Origin: Rotaria sordida
Taxonomy: Eukaryota > Rotifera > Eurotatoria > Philodinida > Philodinidae
Direction: 5' to 3'
Length of the DNA: 64,000 bases
NCBI GenBank assembly: GCA_905250125.1
Contig: CAJNOL010000612.1
Location: forward strand, 54,454 to 118,453
Positions 34,226 to 51,276 of the stretch are shown here, piece after piece (positions within the stretch are counted from its first letter, which is position 1; each line of letters starts with the position of its first letter). The position numbers and the translations under genes are program-made. A model generated the notes under the pieces. That model saw nothing but the letters and a program-made list of their open reading frames with translations. It was not told where the DNA came from and did no database searches.

Positions 34226-36756
34226 CTATGATTCCATACGTTCTGTTGCAACAATTGTTCGTGGTTCAACACTACCAGGTGGAGGTGGTGGTAAATCATC
34301 ATCGCCAGTAATCTAAAATTTAAATAATAAATAATAGAAAAAAAAAATGAAACTTTTTATTAAATTCATTTCATTACTAATGTATCATCTTGAGCTTGTG
34401 GAGCACGTTCATCACCTTCAATTGCTGTTAAATAAGCGCCTACACGTTCATTATCCAATATTGTAAATGGTGTATCTTTACCAACAACAGCAACAGCACA
34501 ATTCTAAATTAAAACAATTGATCAATATATTAAAAGCTATTACCACAAACCTTACGACATTAAAACTTCTTAAATCTATGTCGAGAAATTTTCATTTTTT
34601 TTTCATTCTTGAACTTAAAGATTTTAATATATATACGTGTAATGTTATTTTGTTTAGATGGTCAAATATAAGGTGTCTCTAATCTCAACAATTCAATAGC
34701 GAACATTTTTGAAAATATATTTAAGATGTTCATATCTATCTAATGATTTAATGTTTCCGGGTATTTTTTGAAATCGCAGAACTCTAATAAGCATCCAGGC
34801 GAAAAAATTCAAGTGTTCCTTTAAATAATTTAAATAGGGGAATATATACATTCACCTATAGGTTATTTGATGACATAAAAGCCTTTGTTTCTCTTGTTAG
34901 TATTAATTGAGTAGCCTGATCGAAAGACGTCGCTAGTAAGAATTATGAATCATTTTTATTGGAAATAAAATAAAATCAATAAGGAGAAAACACTCATGAG
35001 AATGCTATATATAATCTGAAGCTGCCACTGTTCACTCTATTGAATTGTAAAAAAGAAACTTTCACTTTTAACTGCATGGAATTCGGCACAAAGTCATTCT
35101 TCTTTAACATCCAATGCTTTTACAGAAACGTGTACTCAGTATAATGAGTTGGCATAATTTTTCACAACTTCATATCAAACGAAACTTTCACAAAACGTCC
35201 CTCCAAGCATAATATCGATATTACGTTAGCGCCAGCATTCCAGGCCTGAGCTAACAAAGGAATCTCTTTAGCTGTTCCCTTACGATTTCAATGATTTTTT
35301 TGTCTATACATACTACATAGTGTTCTAATAAAAACCTTTTAGGGTTTTATTAGAACACTATGTAGTATGTATAGACAAAAAAATCATTAAAATTGGAACA
35401 GACGCTTCGTCTTAAGAATTTTCTAGAAAATCTTCGACTTGTTAGAGAAAACTTATTTTTCTCGATATAGAAATACTTTTATTGAATACTAACTTCATAT
35501 TTGAAATCAGTATTGAATGATATATAATTTATCAATCTTCTTAAAAAACGCTCACTGCGCACACAAAGATCGTTTTATTCTTTCTATTTTAGGACAGATT
35601 TCTTCACCATTCTCTGCAGAACAAAGACGTTATTGATCAACAGTCTGTGATGCTCTCATATATACATTTGTCAAGACTTTTGGGAAGTCCAAATTTTTAC
35701 TTCTATACTTCTACACTTTTTTTTACATCATATTTCACAAAAATTAAATCTAATTTACTTTAACAGTAAGTTCAACTTCATTTGGTAATGTATCGCGTAA
35801 TGCTCGCATACAATGTTTAATAAGTTCATCTTGATTAGAATCAGGAAATTTATCTAAATTTTTTTCAAGATATGTTCGTGCAGATTGTGAACGTGCACCA
35901 ATTGCCATTGATTTGCATGAATAATAATTAGCCGATGGACATGATTGATATAAATGTGAACCTTTTTCCTAAAACAAAATTAAGAAAGAAAAACAAAAAA
36001 TTTTAATCAAGTTTAAATCTACTGAACATACATCATAACCAGCCATAAGAAAACCAACACCAAATGGACGACGTCCATAACGTTGTGTTGGAACTTGACA
36101 TTCTAAATTAATTGAAAAGATGATTATTAATGAAAAAAAATAATAATAATAGATATTCGTACTGTTGCTAACATTATTCATTAATCGAGTAACCGGCATT
36201 GGTTTATCGAACCCATATTGATGATTAATACATTCCGTACGCATGAATCGACTACAAAATAAAGAATAAAATTTGTTTATTGTTTAAATCATTGTCTTTT
36301 TTCATACCAAAGAATACGAGCATCTGATGCTAAACCAGCAATTGAAACACCGATATGATCATCAATAAACATGATTTTTTTTTGATGAGCCGATAATTCA
36401 GATGGTGCTCGCTAAATTTAGAACAAAAAACAAATTCAAATTTTCAATTTTACTTCCTATAAATAATTTTACTTTTAAAGCACAAAGAACAACATGTGTA
36501 TTAGATTTAACAGCTACAGTAGCTGCTCCTTGTTTAACAGCTTCCATAGCATATTCAATTTGATAAAGTCTTCCCTAAATGAAAAATAAAATAATAATAA
36601 TAGAATAAAAAAATAAATAAATAATCTTCTTACTTGTGGACTCCAGATGCTGACATCATGATCGTATTGATTACGAAACTAAATTTAGAATTTAAAAGAA
36701 AAAGTTTTTATGTGTGAATGTGTGTTTTTTTTTATTCAATTTTTTTCAATTACCAT
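34226..36756 (-). CDS. PSMA1: Proteasome 20S subunit alpha type-1
   Basis: Nine exons: 36756-36754, 36678-36634, 36574-36473, 36411-36308, 36251-36163, 36102-36032, 35968-35759, 34503-34378, 34312-34226; 278 residues (human 263). It is an outer-ring alpha subunit of the 20S core. Family marks: [16 protein letters not shown] at the start, [13 protein letters not shown] (alpha signature), [31 protein letters not shown] and [16 protein letters not shown], then an acidic/proline tail. The first coding exon is just the ATG, followed by an intron (gtaatt). The 1,255-bp intron 7 contains a perfect 44-bp hairpin. Its stop is 142 bp before the VTA1 start, so the two may be co-transcribed. Confidence 0.94.
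35290..35388. repeat. Near-perfect hairpin with about 44-bp arms in PSMA1 intron 7
   Basis: The left arm (35290-35334) and right arm (35344-35388) are exact inverted copies, containing tctatacatactacatagtg and its complement, with a loop of about ten bases. Weaker symmetry continues outside (ctgttcc to the left, ggaacag to the right). It looks like a young foldback insertion. Confidence 0.75.
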
Positions 36757-38201
36757 TATGAATAATAACTCAGAAAGAATTTATCAGGTAAAATTGTTCT
36801 ACAAGAAGAAAAAGTAGATAGAATAGAAACAACCAATTATAAAAAATAAACTAGTTTATGTAAAGTGTGTCAACTGAATGACTAATTGAATAGAATAGTT
36901 TATCGAGATATGAAAATAAATATTTATTGGAATATTTATCAAGATTTTTGATAATATTTTCATTAAGATATATCTATAAGTAATAGATAGCTTCAATTTT
37001 AATTGAAACATTCAAATATATTATAGATGACGCTAAAGCACATTGGAATAATCATTCGATGATAAACAAATATTAGACAACATTATGGATTATAAAATAT
37101 GCAAAGTTAATCTTAAAATTGTAATAGAGAATAGGTCAATTGATACAATATTGTTTTTTTCAATTTTTCAATGATGTTGTTTCAAAACATTTTATTATCA
37201 TTCTTTTGAAACTATATGGCATTGTAAAAACAAAAGTAGCTGTAGGCACGAGCGTAACGTAAAAGAGGGAGGGGGCAAGACAATTCGATGCTTCTGGAAT
37301 TCGCCCACACAACGTCCTTTTTTTTCTGGTACTCAATCACGCTGCCTACAGTACTGAATTTCGCCTCTGATTATACGAAATTGAATGCTATCGAATGTAA
37401 TATTTACTGCTTTGATAGTTAATTAACGAGGGAACATTCTCAGGTGTCTGCATTCGTTTGAGCTGATATTTTGCCCATAATTAGGCCTTGGTAAGTTAAA
37501 GGATTTGTGCCCTTACAGAGTTTTAAATTGTTTGAATATTTTCCATACACATAATAGTCATGGCAAATGCTTTTTGGTTACTATTAAAAGCCAGGAGACT
37601 GTAAATCTTTTTGAGAGTGAATTTAATGCTAACTAGATTATACTAGTTAGTATTAAGTTCACTCTCAAACTTTCATGTGCATGGGAAATATTCGAACTAT
37701 TCAAAATTCGACAAGGATACAAACTCTTTAGCTCACCAAGGCCTACTTATAGGCAAAATATCGATGTTAAGTATCATCTATCAAATTTTACTTTTTATCA
37801 ACTTCCATTTTGCCTTTAAATAATATAGACTGAATTATATTAACATCATCCAAGCGTATTATTTCAAAAACTTCATAATAAAACTTCTAAATACTTTTCG
37901 ATTTCATTTCTCGTTAGAGCCATAATCTTCAACCATGAATATTTACAAAAGTATACCATAAATATTCACTTTTCTTTTTTTGTTTTTTGAAGAAATCAAT
38001 GAATATAAAATTTCAAATTTTATTATTCAATAAAAATGCCAAGTAGCATGAAACCGATAGATTGATATAATGTCGTTTTTAAACTAGGAGGTTATAGTCA
38101 TGGAAACCAATACAATAATGTATGATCCTTTTACATCGACTTACGTTATTCTTTTTTTTTTTGTGTTGTATTTTGTACAAAATAACAAAGAAAAAAAAAG
38201 A
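36757..38201. other. Divergent intergenic region between PSMA1 and TTLL1
   Basis: About 1.4 kb separating divergent genes, so both promoters should lie here. It contains a foldback element at 37465-37762 and a small G-rich patch near 37265-37280. Short in-frame ATGs at 38100 precede TTLL1 but do not align with the family. Confidence 0.5.
37465..37762. repeat. 298-bp foldback element
   Basis: The outer arms start gatattttgcc (37465) and end ggcaaaatatc (37762), with continued similarity (taggccttggt, aatattt.ccat.cacat). The inner part forms another palindrome around tttgagagtgaatttaatgc and its inverted copy at about 37610-37670. No coding frame. Confidence 0.65.
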
Positions 38202-39988
<1,787 letters not shown>

Positions 39989-40149
39989 ATAAAGACAATT
40001 ACATTTCTTTTTTTGTTTGTTTGGTCGCATTTTGTATACAGATAAAGAAAGAAGAGAAAAAAAACATTAACAAAGAAACAGACTTTTATACTAGACACAA
40101 CAAAGAAGAAATGAACAAAAGAAAAAACATTATTCTCTTTCCTTTTTTT

Positions 40150-42808
<2,659 letters not shown>

Positions 42809-45800
42809 TATAGAATTTGTTGTTTATACAAATGAAAGAATTTTCATCGATCTATACATATAAGTTTTTGTCTCTTTGTTCACAATTAAGAAAATATTTT
42901 ATTGGTAGAATTAATTGATGAATTAAAGACAAGTAACATTACTAATGTGTGCAATAGTGACATCTATTATTAAAAATATTTCAATTACATTCGACATAAG
43001 CTGTGCTTGTAGAAATTATTCTTTGTATAACATGATCTATCGCATCAATTAGTTAAAACTATATTGTATTTAAGATCTTCTTTTTAAACTAGAAAGATAT
43101 TTGTGGTAGCGGCGGTACCAGAACTCTCGAACAGTAGATGCTCAGCTTCCCTCATACCTAGTGTGGAACCGCCGTTATCAACAACTTTAAAAACATTTCG
43201 AGAGCTCAGCTACCCTCTGCCTCCTTGTGATTTCGCCCAGAAATATTCATATAAGCACCTGTGAGGTAATAATTTTTCTTGCTTCATGGTCTAAATGACT
43301 CGAACTAGTAATCAAGTCTTTTCAACAGAATTGGTGTTACTAAGTATCTCATTTTAGCGTTTCCGAATCACGTAACTAAATTGAAGAAGTTTATTGAAAT
43401 GGAGATGTCGGAAACTTAGAGCTAGAAGAAAATCAGCTGTTCAATAACCAAGCTCATGTAAAAAGAACTGATCATTGTACTCAGTTCTCACGAAAAGAAT
43501 GGGTCTACTAGACTCAATTTTTAAAACAGAACAGGAAACTGTCATAGGTCTATTCATGTGCTGTCTACACATTTTCTTTTTTTTTCAGTTGTGTATTTGC
43601 TGTTATCCTCCATATGAGATTCTTGGTCAGAAGTGAACTGAATTTTAAAAATCCAGTCTCTCCATGGATGAAGAAACCAATTTTATAAAAATTAACTTCT
43701 GGAGCACTCTATCCATGAGTTCTACAAGATGTCAAAAAATATCGCATGAACATCTCTGATTTCACCACTAATATGCGATGAGAAAAACTAAAGTTATGTA
43801 ATAAAAAAAAAAATACTAATTTTAATTTCTTTCCTTGTTAAATATACATATAGAGGTTCAATATTTTCCTACCTATGAACTATGTCTATAGCAATTTGTA
43901 TATAAAATACTTTAAATTTGAATGATGCAGTTCTCTATTTGTTCCGACTAATCATATTCACATAAGGTTTCTTTTCTTGTTATACTGAGAAGCATTTCAA
44001 CTTGATTAGTTTATTATTCCAAGTTCTCAATGTTCTCACATTCTCTCACCAAATCACCTGGATCATTAAAATATATAACCACATATATATATATATATAT
44101 ATTTATCCTTATTTATGAAAAGTTAATCATGGTTATTATTGACAAATATATAATATAGAAATATCATACGTATACATATATGTATATATATATATATCGA
44201 ATCCTTATAATATTCATTTGAGCATTTCATCATTTCTCGAAGACAATCATATGCATATAACATTTATAAGCACGAGCCAAAGTAATCAGCATTCATTTCT
44301 ATAACAGTCAGGTGTACTTAAACCCTCGAAGGCATACATCAAATTGAGTTGATGAAGTCTTTCAATAACTGCTTATACACCCTACAAGTTTTTCTTTCTG
44401 TTTTTATGCTATTTCAATACGCAATACATACATTGTATATTGCATTTAGATGAAGGTGATTACTGGTCTGCTATATTTTCCTTTTTGGCTTCTGTTGACG
44501 ATAATGTTAAACGTTCGTATATGTATGTTAAAACATAGTCAATAGTACCTTTCTGTTCATTCTTTAATATAACACTAGATACTGTATTTAATTGTTTATT
44601 CTGCAAATGGAGTGACATTAAAATAAAAGAGGTTAAAAGAAAAAAAAGATAATTCAAGTTATTAGTATTTTTTCATATAGGTATATATATATATAAAGAT
44701 ATATACACATCGGTCTTTTCTTTTCATTCGGCCAATGACTTTTTAACACGACCATGATGAATTTGAAAGGTTTCTCTATGCATGATAGACTAAGGTTTCA
44801 ATAAAATTCAAAAAATTATACAAGAAATTCTTCATCATCATTCAATCGACATTGAATAAGCAAGTCAGAAAGTAGACAAGAGAAGAAAAAAAAACGAAAT
44901 AGAAAATAAGACACATGACAAGTTTATTTCATCCAAAATTATTTCTTGATACAGATTTAACTTATTGTCATCTACGAGATTCAACAAATAGGTAAGCATT
45001 TTGAATAATATTCATCTTAAAATAAATATGATGAATAGTTAGAATAGAAACGGCACATCTTCTACTTTGTTTTATGTTCAAAAGTCAAAGTGAATACACT
45101 AGAGACTTGTATGAATATAAAAGAAAAACAAAAACAATACAACAGTCACTCTACTATTGTCTGAAATGTATTTTAAATAAAAGCAAATATTCTTGAATGA
45201 AAGAATAAGATGATGAATTTTTGATCAAATAGAAATAATAACATAGATCTTGATATATAAATCGAAATAGATTTTTTTAAGAAAGAAGATTTTGATAATA
45301 AAGAAAGAAAAAAAAAGAAAAGAAACCTAGCAAATGATCATCTTCCTTTTTTTTCTTTTTAACATATGAAATCGATATATATCGAAACCTTTTCGATTAT
45401 TCTTTTCGAATATATAAGAATCTCACTCTTTCATTCTACTCATACTCATTCTTCTTTTTATTTCATACAAGAAATTTAAACTAATTGTAAGTATGAATAT
45501 GCATATTCATTGATATCCATTTGTTCTTAATTAATTAAGCTCGATTGATTTTTTTTTTTCTTTATATCTTTTGAACATTCATATCAGAGATAAACTACCG
45601 TTAGTCATTTAAAAGAATAAAAAGGATTAGAATGATTATGACACACATGTGTAGAACTATAATAAAAAAGAAAAACCATGGCGGCTAATCAACATAGTGA
45701 ATGTTTTATTGTGCAATTCAATCTGATCCCGCCTTAATTTGAACTTATTCTAGTAGACTGATCATTACAAGAACGAACAGATCATTTGTATTGTTATTCT

Positions 45801-46514
45801 ATCGAATTGTTTATTCACATCATCAGCAAACATGTAAACTACTCAATAGATGATGATGATGATGATGATCATATTATTGACTTTATAAAGAGAAAAAAAA
45901 ATCTTTTATAAAAACTTTTTCAATGAATAGTAAACAAATACTTCGAAAAGTATAGAGATAGATGATATGATGAATAAGTAAATATATACGTGAGAAATGA
46001 AATATGATTTCATATTTTATTACTTGATTAGATATGTATATCATTTATTTTATTTTTTTTTTCGTTTTATTTTAATGATAATTTCAATTCTGATTCGTTA
46101 TTGAATATTTTTTATTCTCAACCAATTGCGAGAAGCAAATGTAAAAAAAAAAAGAAATGAGAAGAATAACATTTCATTATATGTTGTCAAACAACATCAT
46201 TAAGACCATTGCTTGCTTCTAATAGGTTCGGTTCATCATCAATCTCAAGAAAAAAAAAAGACTGAGAAATTTTTTTTCTCCCGCTCTCTTTTTCTCTCTC
46301 TTTTGCTTCGTTTTCTTCTGTTCCTCTTGCTTGATTATGCATCTCATTCGAATAGGTAGTAGGTCTTCTTGCACTAGAGAGAAAAAGCAAAAAAAAAAAA
46401 ACCTAATACAAACATTAGGATAGAAGAAATTCTATTCGTCAATTGTGATTAGTTGTGTTTTCATGTAATAATTATAACGACAACTTGACTCAGTCTTTGA
46501 ATCTCTAAAACATA
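42809..46514. other. Intergenic between RBBP4/7 and the Glass-type gene
   Basis: About 3.7 kb between divergent genes. It includes AT microsatellites (about 44083-44101 and 44175-44197), a gat repeat at about 45849-45870, and a patch at about 43105-43240 that is richer in GC, with cggcggtacc and ggaaccgccg facing each other, perhaps an old repeat. No coding sequence or RNA gene was recognised. The left and right ends must include the promoters of the two genes. Confidence 0.5.
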
Positions 46515-48132
46515 ATGACAGCAGTCAATTGCACCAACATGGATTCGGCTACAGTTGATGTTTCATCATCACTATGGCGTACTGTCACTGATCCTTCTCC
46601 ATTTGATGGGTAAGTTAAAATAGGAAAAAAAAAACTTCAAAGAACTACTTCCATCCCTTTTTTTTCTATTAAGATAAATCCATTGTTTCTTATCAGTTAA
46701 TTCAAAAACAAAAAAAAAATTTTTTTTTTTATGTTTAGTAGTTTTATTTCATCTTGGCGCGATCATCACCACCCACATCCACATGATTTAGTTGTACATC
46801 ATGATTACACACCGTTTCGATTTTCTGATCCACACCATCACTATCATCATCATCATTATGATCCAACATCATCTTATTATACCGACACACCTATGGATTC
46901 CTATGGATCACCAAGTGCTGCTGCTGCTGCTGCCGCTGCTGCATCTATGTATTCTCCATATATGGTACATCATCATTCGCCACCACCAACAAATTCTAAT
47001 TCACCTTCAATTAAACCTGAAACAGCTGTTACGGCTGCTGCATTACAATCTGCATTAAGTTTATCAGCACCAATGAATGTTAATGTTTCAATGAATTTTA
47101 ATGCTCATAATATTCAATATACAAATGGTTATAATATTCCAACAGCATCATCATCAACAGGGACAACAACAAATTTACCTTATGAACCATTTTATAGTTC
47201 AAATCGTCATCAAACAACATCACCGTATTATCATCATCATAATTCAATTCCATCAAAAATTAAAAATCGTTCGGATCCGACAACAATGAAACAAGCAATG
47301 CTTCTATCAGCGACTGGAAATTATGATTATAAAGGTTTATCAAAATTATGTGATTTTTTTCCAACACCATCATCATCATCATCAACAACATCAAATGAAA
47401 AGCGAAAGTATAAACATTAGCTTGTTTTTTGTTTCATTCATATTCAGAAAGATTTAATTTTTTTTTTTTTTTAGTTCTTGGTTACAAACTCCATCAACAT
47501 CTAAAACATCACCTAATAAAACTAATGAAGGACGTATAAATCGTTGTCGTATATGTGGAAAAGTCTATGCTCGACCAAGTACACTTAAAACTCATTTACG
47601 TACACATTCTGGTGAAAAAGTAAATTTTCTTCTTTATTAGAACAAAAAAAAAAATAAAAATAAAAATTTCGATTTTTTAATTTTATTCTTTTAGCCATAT
47701 AAATGTGATAAATGTTGTAAAGCATTTACACAAGCAGCAAATTTAACAGCACATTTACGTACACATTCAGGTGAAAAACCTTTTTCATGTGATATTTGTG
47801 CAAGAAAATTTTCTCAAAGTTCATCAGTAACAACACATATGAGAACACATTCAGGTGAACGACCATATCAATGTAAATATTGTCGAAAAGCTTTTTCGGA
47901 TAGTTCAACATTAACAAAACATATGCGAGTACATAGTGGAGGTAAGAACTTGTTATCTCGGTTTTTTTTTCTTTCTTTGATAAAAACAATAATATCTAGT
48001 TTTTTATTTTTATTTTTTGAAGAAAAACCTTATGAATGTTCATTATGTCGTCTTCGTTTTTCACAATCAGGAAATTTAAATCGACATATGAGAATACATA
48101 TGAATACTGGTAATGGACATCATTCGAAATAG
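46515..48132 (+). CDS. Glass-type C2H2 zinc-finger transcription factor
   Basis: Five exons: 46515-46609, 46739-47407, 47475-47619, 47695-47941, 48023-48132; 421 residues. Five consecutive C2H2 fingers occupy about residues 270-415: [68 protein letters not shown] and [17 protein letters not shown]. Finger order and the helix residues match Drosophila Glass, the photoreceptor-differentiation factor, throughout. The N-terminal 250 residues are low-complexity: His-rich (about 35-65), a poly-Ala run, and Ser/Thr/Asn-rich stretches. I start at 46515 because its exon splices in phase; the ATG at 46731 lies inside the acceptor region of intron 1. In animals with eyes, Glass drives rhodopsin and photoreceptor genes; that role here is inference. 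Confidence 0.92.
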
Positions 48133-48910
48133 AGAAGAAAAAAAAAAAAAGAAATTGACAATCTTTGTTTTTTTTTTATTGTTGTGGCCTTTTGATCTAC
48201 TTTTCTTTTTTTTGCATTGCTTACTTTATATTTTTCTTTTATTGATCCTTTTCTTTTTTTTTTCCAATGAAATTTTCTATGATAGAAAACGAAAAAAGAT
48301 CAAATATACATATGTAATTTAATGAATAGAATTATTTTTTTAACCAATAGGAAAAAATTTTCTTTGAAATGAAGTATGAAACAATAATTAATTTCGTTGT
48401 TAATATATTCTTTAAAAGAAAAAAAAAGAAGAAGAAATAATCGAATTTTATATTGATTAATTTCTTTGTTGAATCTAGAGGAGTAGACTTTATTTGCTCA
48501 AACTATATATTCGTTGCTATGACCATTATATGATTGTTATAAATAAAGTTCGAGAATAAAAGACATTTTTTTTTATAATGAATTTCAATAAAATTTACTG
48601 TTGGAATGAAAAATAGTGGAATTGCATCAATAATATGGAAAAAGTCAATTAGAGAAAATTGAATCTTAGTCAGCTTGAAAATATTCTATCAGAAGTCTTT
48701 TTTTAAAAGCAGCAAGATCTTAAAAATGATATATTAATTTATGATTTAATATTATGAACAAAATAAAAGTGATTTGTATACGAACAAAACATTAATATTT
48801 TATGCAAAGGTTAGATTTAACAGATAAACAATGTGAATGAAACCATTATCAATTTTAAAATAGTGCATAAAATTTAATAATTGCAAAGTTGAATACGGTT
48901 TCATCTGAGA
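48133..48910. other. Intergenic, nothing recognised
   Basis: The 3' flank of the Glass-type gene up to the left end of the Tc1/mariner-type element: T-rich then AT-rich sequence without coding potential. Confidence 0.5.
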
Positions 48911-50777
48911 GTAAGATTGACGAGGGAACTATTCGAAGTGACTCATCACTTTTGAGATCATATTTTCGATATATAGAGAGAGGATCTCTGGATTAGAATA
49001 ACCTCAAATCTATTCGAATCCATAGGCTTTTTCTATAGAGTTACGAAAGTTTTGTTGAATTTTTATTATAATAAGCGATGCAAAAGTCTTTGAAAAAATG
49101 TTGAGCTGCATAGCTCAGCCATTTGAGAACATAGAAAGCTAATGACTTTTTTTTATTAAAAAGAGCTTGATAAGTACTACAAAAAAAATGTATTTAGAAA
49201 ATTGAATACAGTCTGTTTCACCACATAGGTTGAAGGTTCTTCCGAACACCTTCTATCATGACTTGCAGCACTTTTTGATCAAGTGTTTTTACCTTTTCTT
49301 TGATTTTTCAAACCAAACGATCAACAATTTTTGCTTCTCAATTATTTTCATATATTTTAAATTCAAGTAGAGTCCATACAATTTCAATCGGACGAGTTTG
49401 AGATACAGTTAGTAGATTGTCAGCACGAGATATAAATGATATGTTTTTCTCATTCAAACTTTCTTGAACAACATTTGAATAATGTACCCTTGCTAAATTG
49501 GACCAGAACGGATAATTTTCATTCCAATGATATTTATCAATAAAAGGCAACAGTCTTTTATTAATACATTGTTTTAAATATATGTTTCTTGATCGACAGC
49601 TTCCTTGCTTTTGTGAATATAGCAATCGAAATGATTACTTTTGGTTCAAATTTTGCTTTCTTTTGAAATTTGATGTTGGAAGGGATTGAAGCTGAATCGG
49701 TTGAATAGAAATAGAGATTCCTGATGACATTGTTTCCGATCAATGTGCAGTATTTTTCATCATCCATGATTAAATCATAGCCAATTAACAATTCTCAATA
49801 TACTTCGCCACAATTTTTTCGTGCTCGAATTTGTTACTGTTCGCTATCCTTTTTTAAAATTTTTCGATGTTTTCTTATGACAATTGAAGTTCATCTTTGA
49901 AGGTTACGTGAAATTATTGGCTAGTGTATCAGAAATCGTCATGCCATTTAATGTTGACTTAGACCGCATCGATTGTTCATGGATTTAACAAATAACATTC
50001 AAAATCTTGTTAGATAATTTGACTAGATGACCACTTCGGGGTCAACCTTTTGCGGTTTTCCATTTTAAATACTTTGTTACTACATAACAGATCGTACTTT
50101 GTGGAGCATTGTGCTTTTTTAAAATAATTTATCGTAGTTTTCACAGGATTATTAGAAGATTCATAATAGAAGTTGCAAATACGTTGTGTCAATACTTTTC
50201 TTTAGTCATGTGTCATTTTTGTTATGAATGAATAATAATCATGTATCATAAATCGTTGGAAAAAGGACTGAACAAGTTACCAGCTGATAACAAAATGTTC
50301 ATGCTCACGTATGCGCGTCAGTCTGAAATAGTGCTGGACATTTTTCCGAAGATTTTTACATCGCTTATCAGGACAAAGTATTGACAGAAAAATTAAACGA
50401 AGGATTTGTTTTTAACGTGAAAATTTGTCACGAAGTAGAAGTCTCGTGATCATAGGAATATCTTTTAAGTTTTAGTTAAAATAATTGCTTTAATATTGAG
50501 TTATTCAATCTTTAAAAGATCCCGATTTTTCCGACTGCTTCTGAAATTCAATGAATCTTTTTAGGTTTTTGAATAATTTAATATAGAAGCCATTGTTTTG
50601 GTTGAAAATTAAAGGATATTTTTAGGAATATGGAACCTACTTCTAGACGAAAATTTAGACTGAATATCTATTTTTCTGCTAATACTTCATCCTATGGTAA
50701 AAATTCAACAAAACTGCCGTAGCTCTATACAGAAGACCTATTGAATAGTTTGAGCGGTTCCTCTCGTAAGTCTTATC
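48911..50777 (-). mobile_element. Degenerate Tc1/mariner-type transposon
   Basis: Inverted ends taagattgacgagggaac (from about 48912) and the complement of taagacttacgagaggaac (to about 50777) bound a decayed transposase on the minus strand. Further inverted similarity lies inside: tagttttgttgaattttta-like blocks at about 49050 and 50705. The long arms and total of about 1.87 kb fit a Tc1/mariner relative with extended terminal repeats. Exact ends and TA duplications could not be fixed by eye. Confidence 0.65.
49338..50192 (-). pseudogene. Broken Tc1/mariner transposase
   Basis: Pieces in different frames, on the minus strand: an N-terminal part (from 50192) with a helix-turn-helix-like PVKTTINYFKKA; then DLIMDDEKYC (first catalytic Asp region), FEPKVIISIAIFTKA, YPFWSNLARVHYSN and TRPIEIVWTLLE. 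These match the order of the DDE domain (the usual forms being vDDEkYf, FWpDlAsaHY and RPIEdfWa). Stops and frameshifts separate them, and the second catalytic Asp reads Asn in WSNLA, so the copy is dead. Confidence 0.8.
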
Positions 50778-51276
50778 TTATCGTACCTTCTCACATTGCT
50801 ACGTTGATACTTTCGCATTTATGTAATACAGTTAATTTTGTGAGTTCTTTGAAAAAAATGAAGCAAAAGCCTAACTGATAAAAAGGAAAGTCAATGATCA
50901 GTCAGACAAATTGAACAGTTATTAAGAATATATTGGTATGGAACTGTTCGAATTGATTCAAATGTATCCAGTTAAACGAAAACAAAATCGATCAGATTTG
51001 CTATCTTTGACAACGATATACTAATTTTCCTACAATCTCCTCAAACTTTTATCAAGCATATAGAAATCAAAATGAATTTTCAAATTATTGATTTTCTTAA
51101 TTTAACATTGAATTAATCCATCAGAAAATTATCATAAGTTGAATTATGATTTCTGTATTATTTAAAGAAGCACAAATTTGATCAAGATTATTTTTTTAAA
51201 AATTATCACAGCACCGAAAACATAGATTGAACGACTAATATAAAAAAGAAAAAAAAAGAGTGATTAGAAAAATCTA
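50778..51276. other. Short intergenic interval
   Basis: About 500 bp between the transposon and the TRPA1-like stop codon; AT-rich. It would contain the 3' UTR of the channel gene. Nothing else seen. Confidence 0.45.

Noticed and set aside
38100-38201. ATG at 38100 as the start of TTLL1
   Set aside because: The extra residues include a hydrophobic stretch and do not fit the family, which begins just before the conserved DLDK block.
43105-43240. GC-richer patch considered as an RNA gene
   Set aside because: No tRNA or snRNA features; facing cggcgg/ccgccg blocks suggest a decayed repeat instead.
44080-44200. AT dinucleotide runs considered as promoter or structural elements
   Set aside because: Simple microsatellites, common in AT-rich DNA, not placed near a gene start.
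45849-45870. gat repeat considered as a CRISPR-like or tandem array
   Set aside because: A plain trinucleotide microsatellite with no spacers.
46187-46390. 67-codon minus-strand frame upstream of the Glass-type gene
   Set aside because: Mostly homopolymer-driven Lys/Glu and Ser runs; no homology seen.
46731-46738. ATG at 46731 as the start of the Glass-type gene
   Set aside because: It is in the acceptor tract of intron 1 (atgtttag). An upstream exon at 46515-46609 splices in phase.
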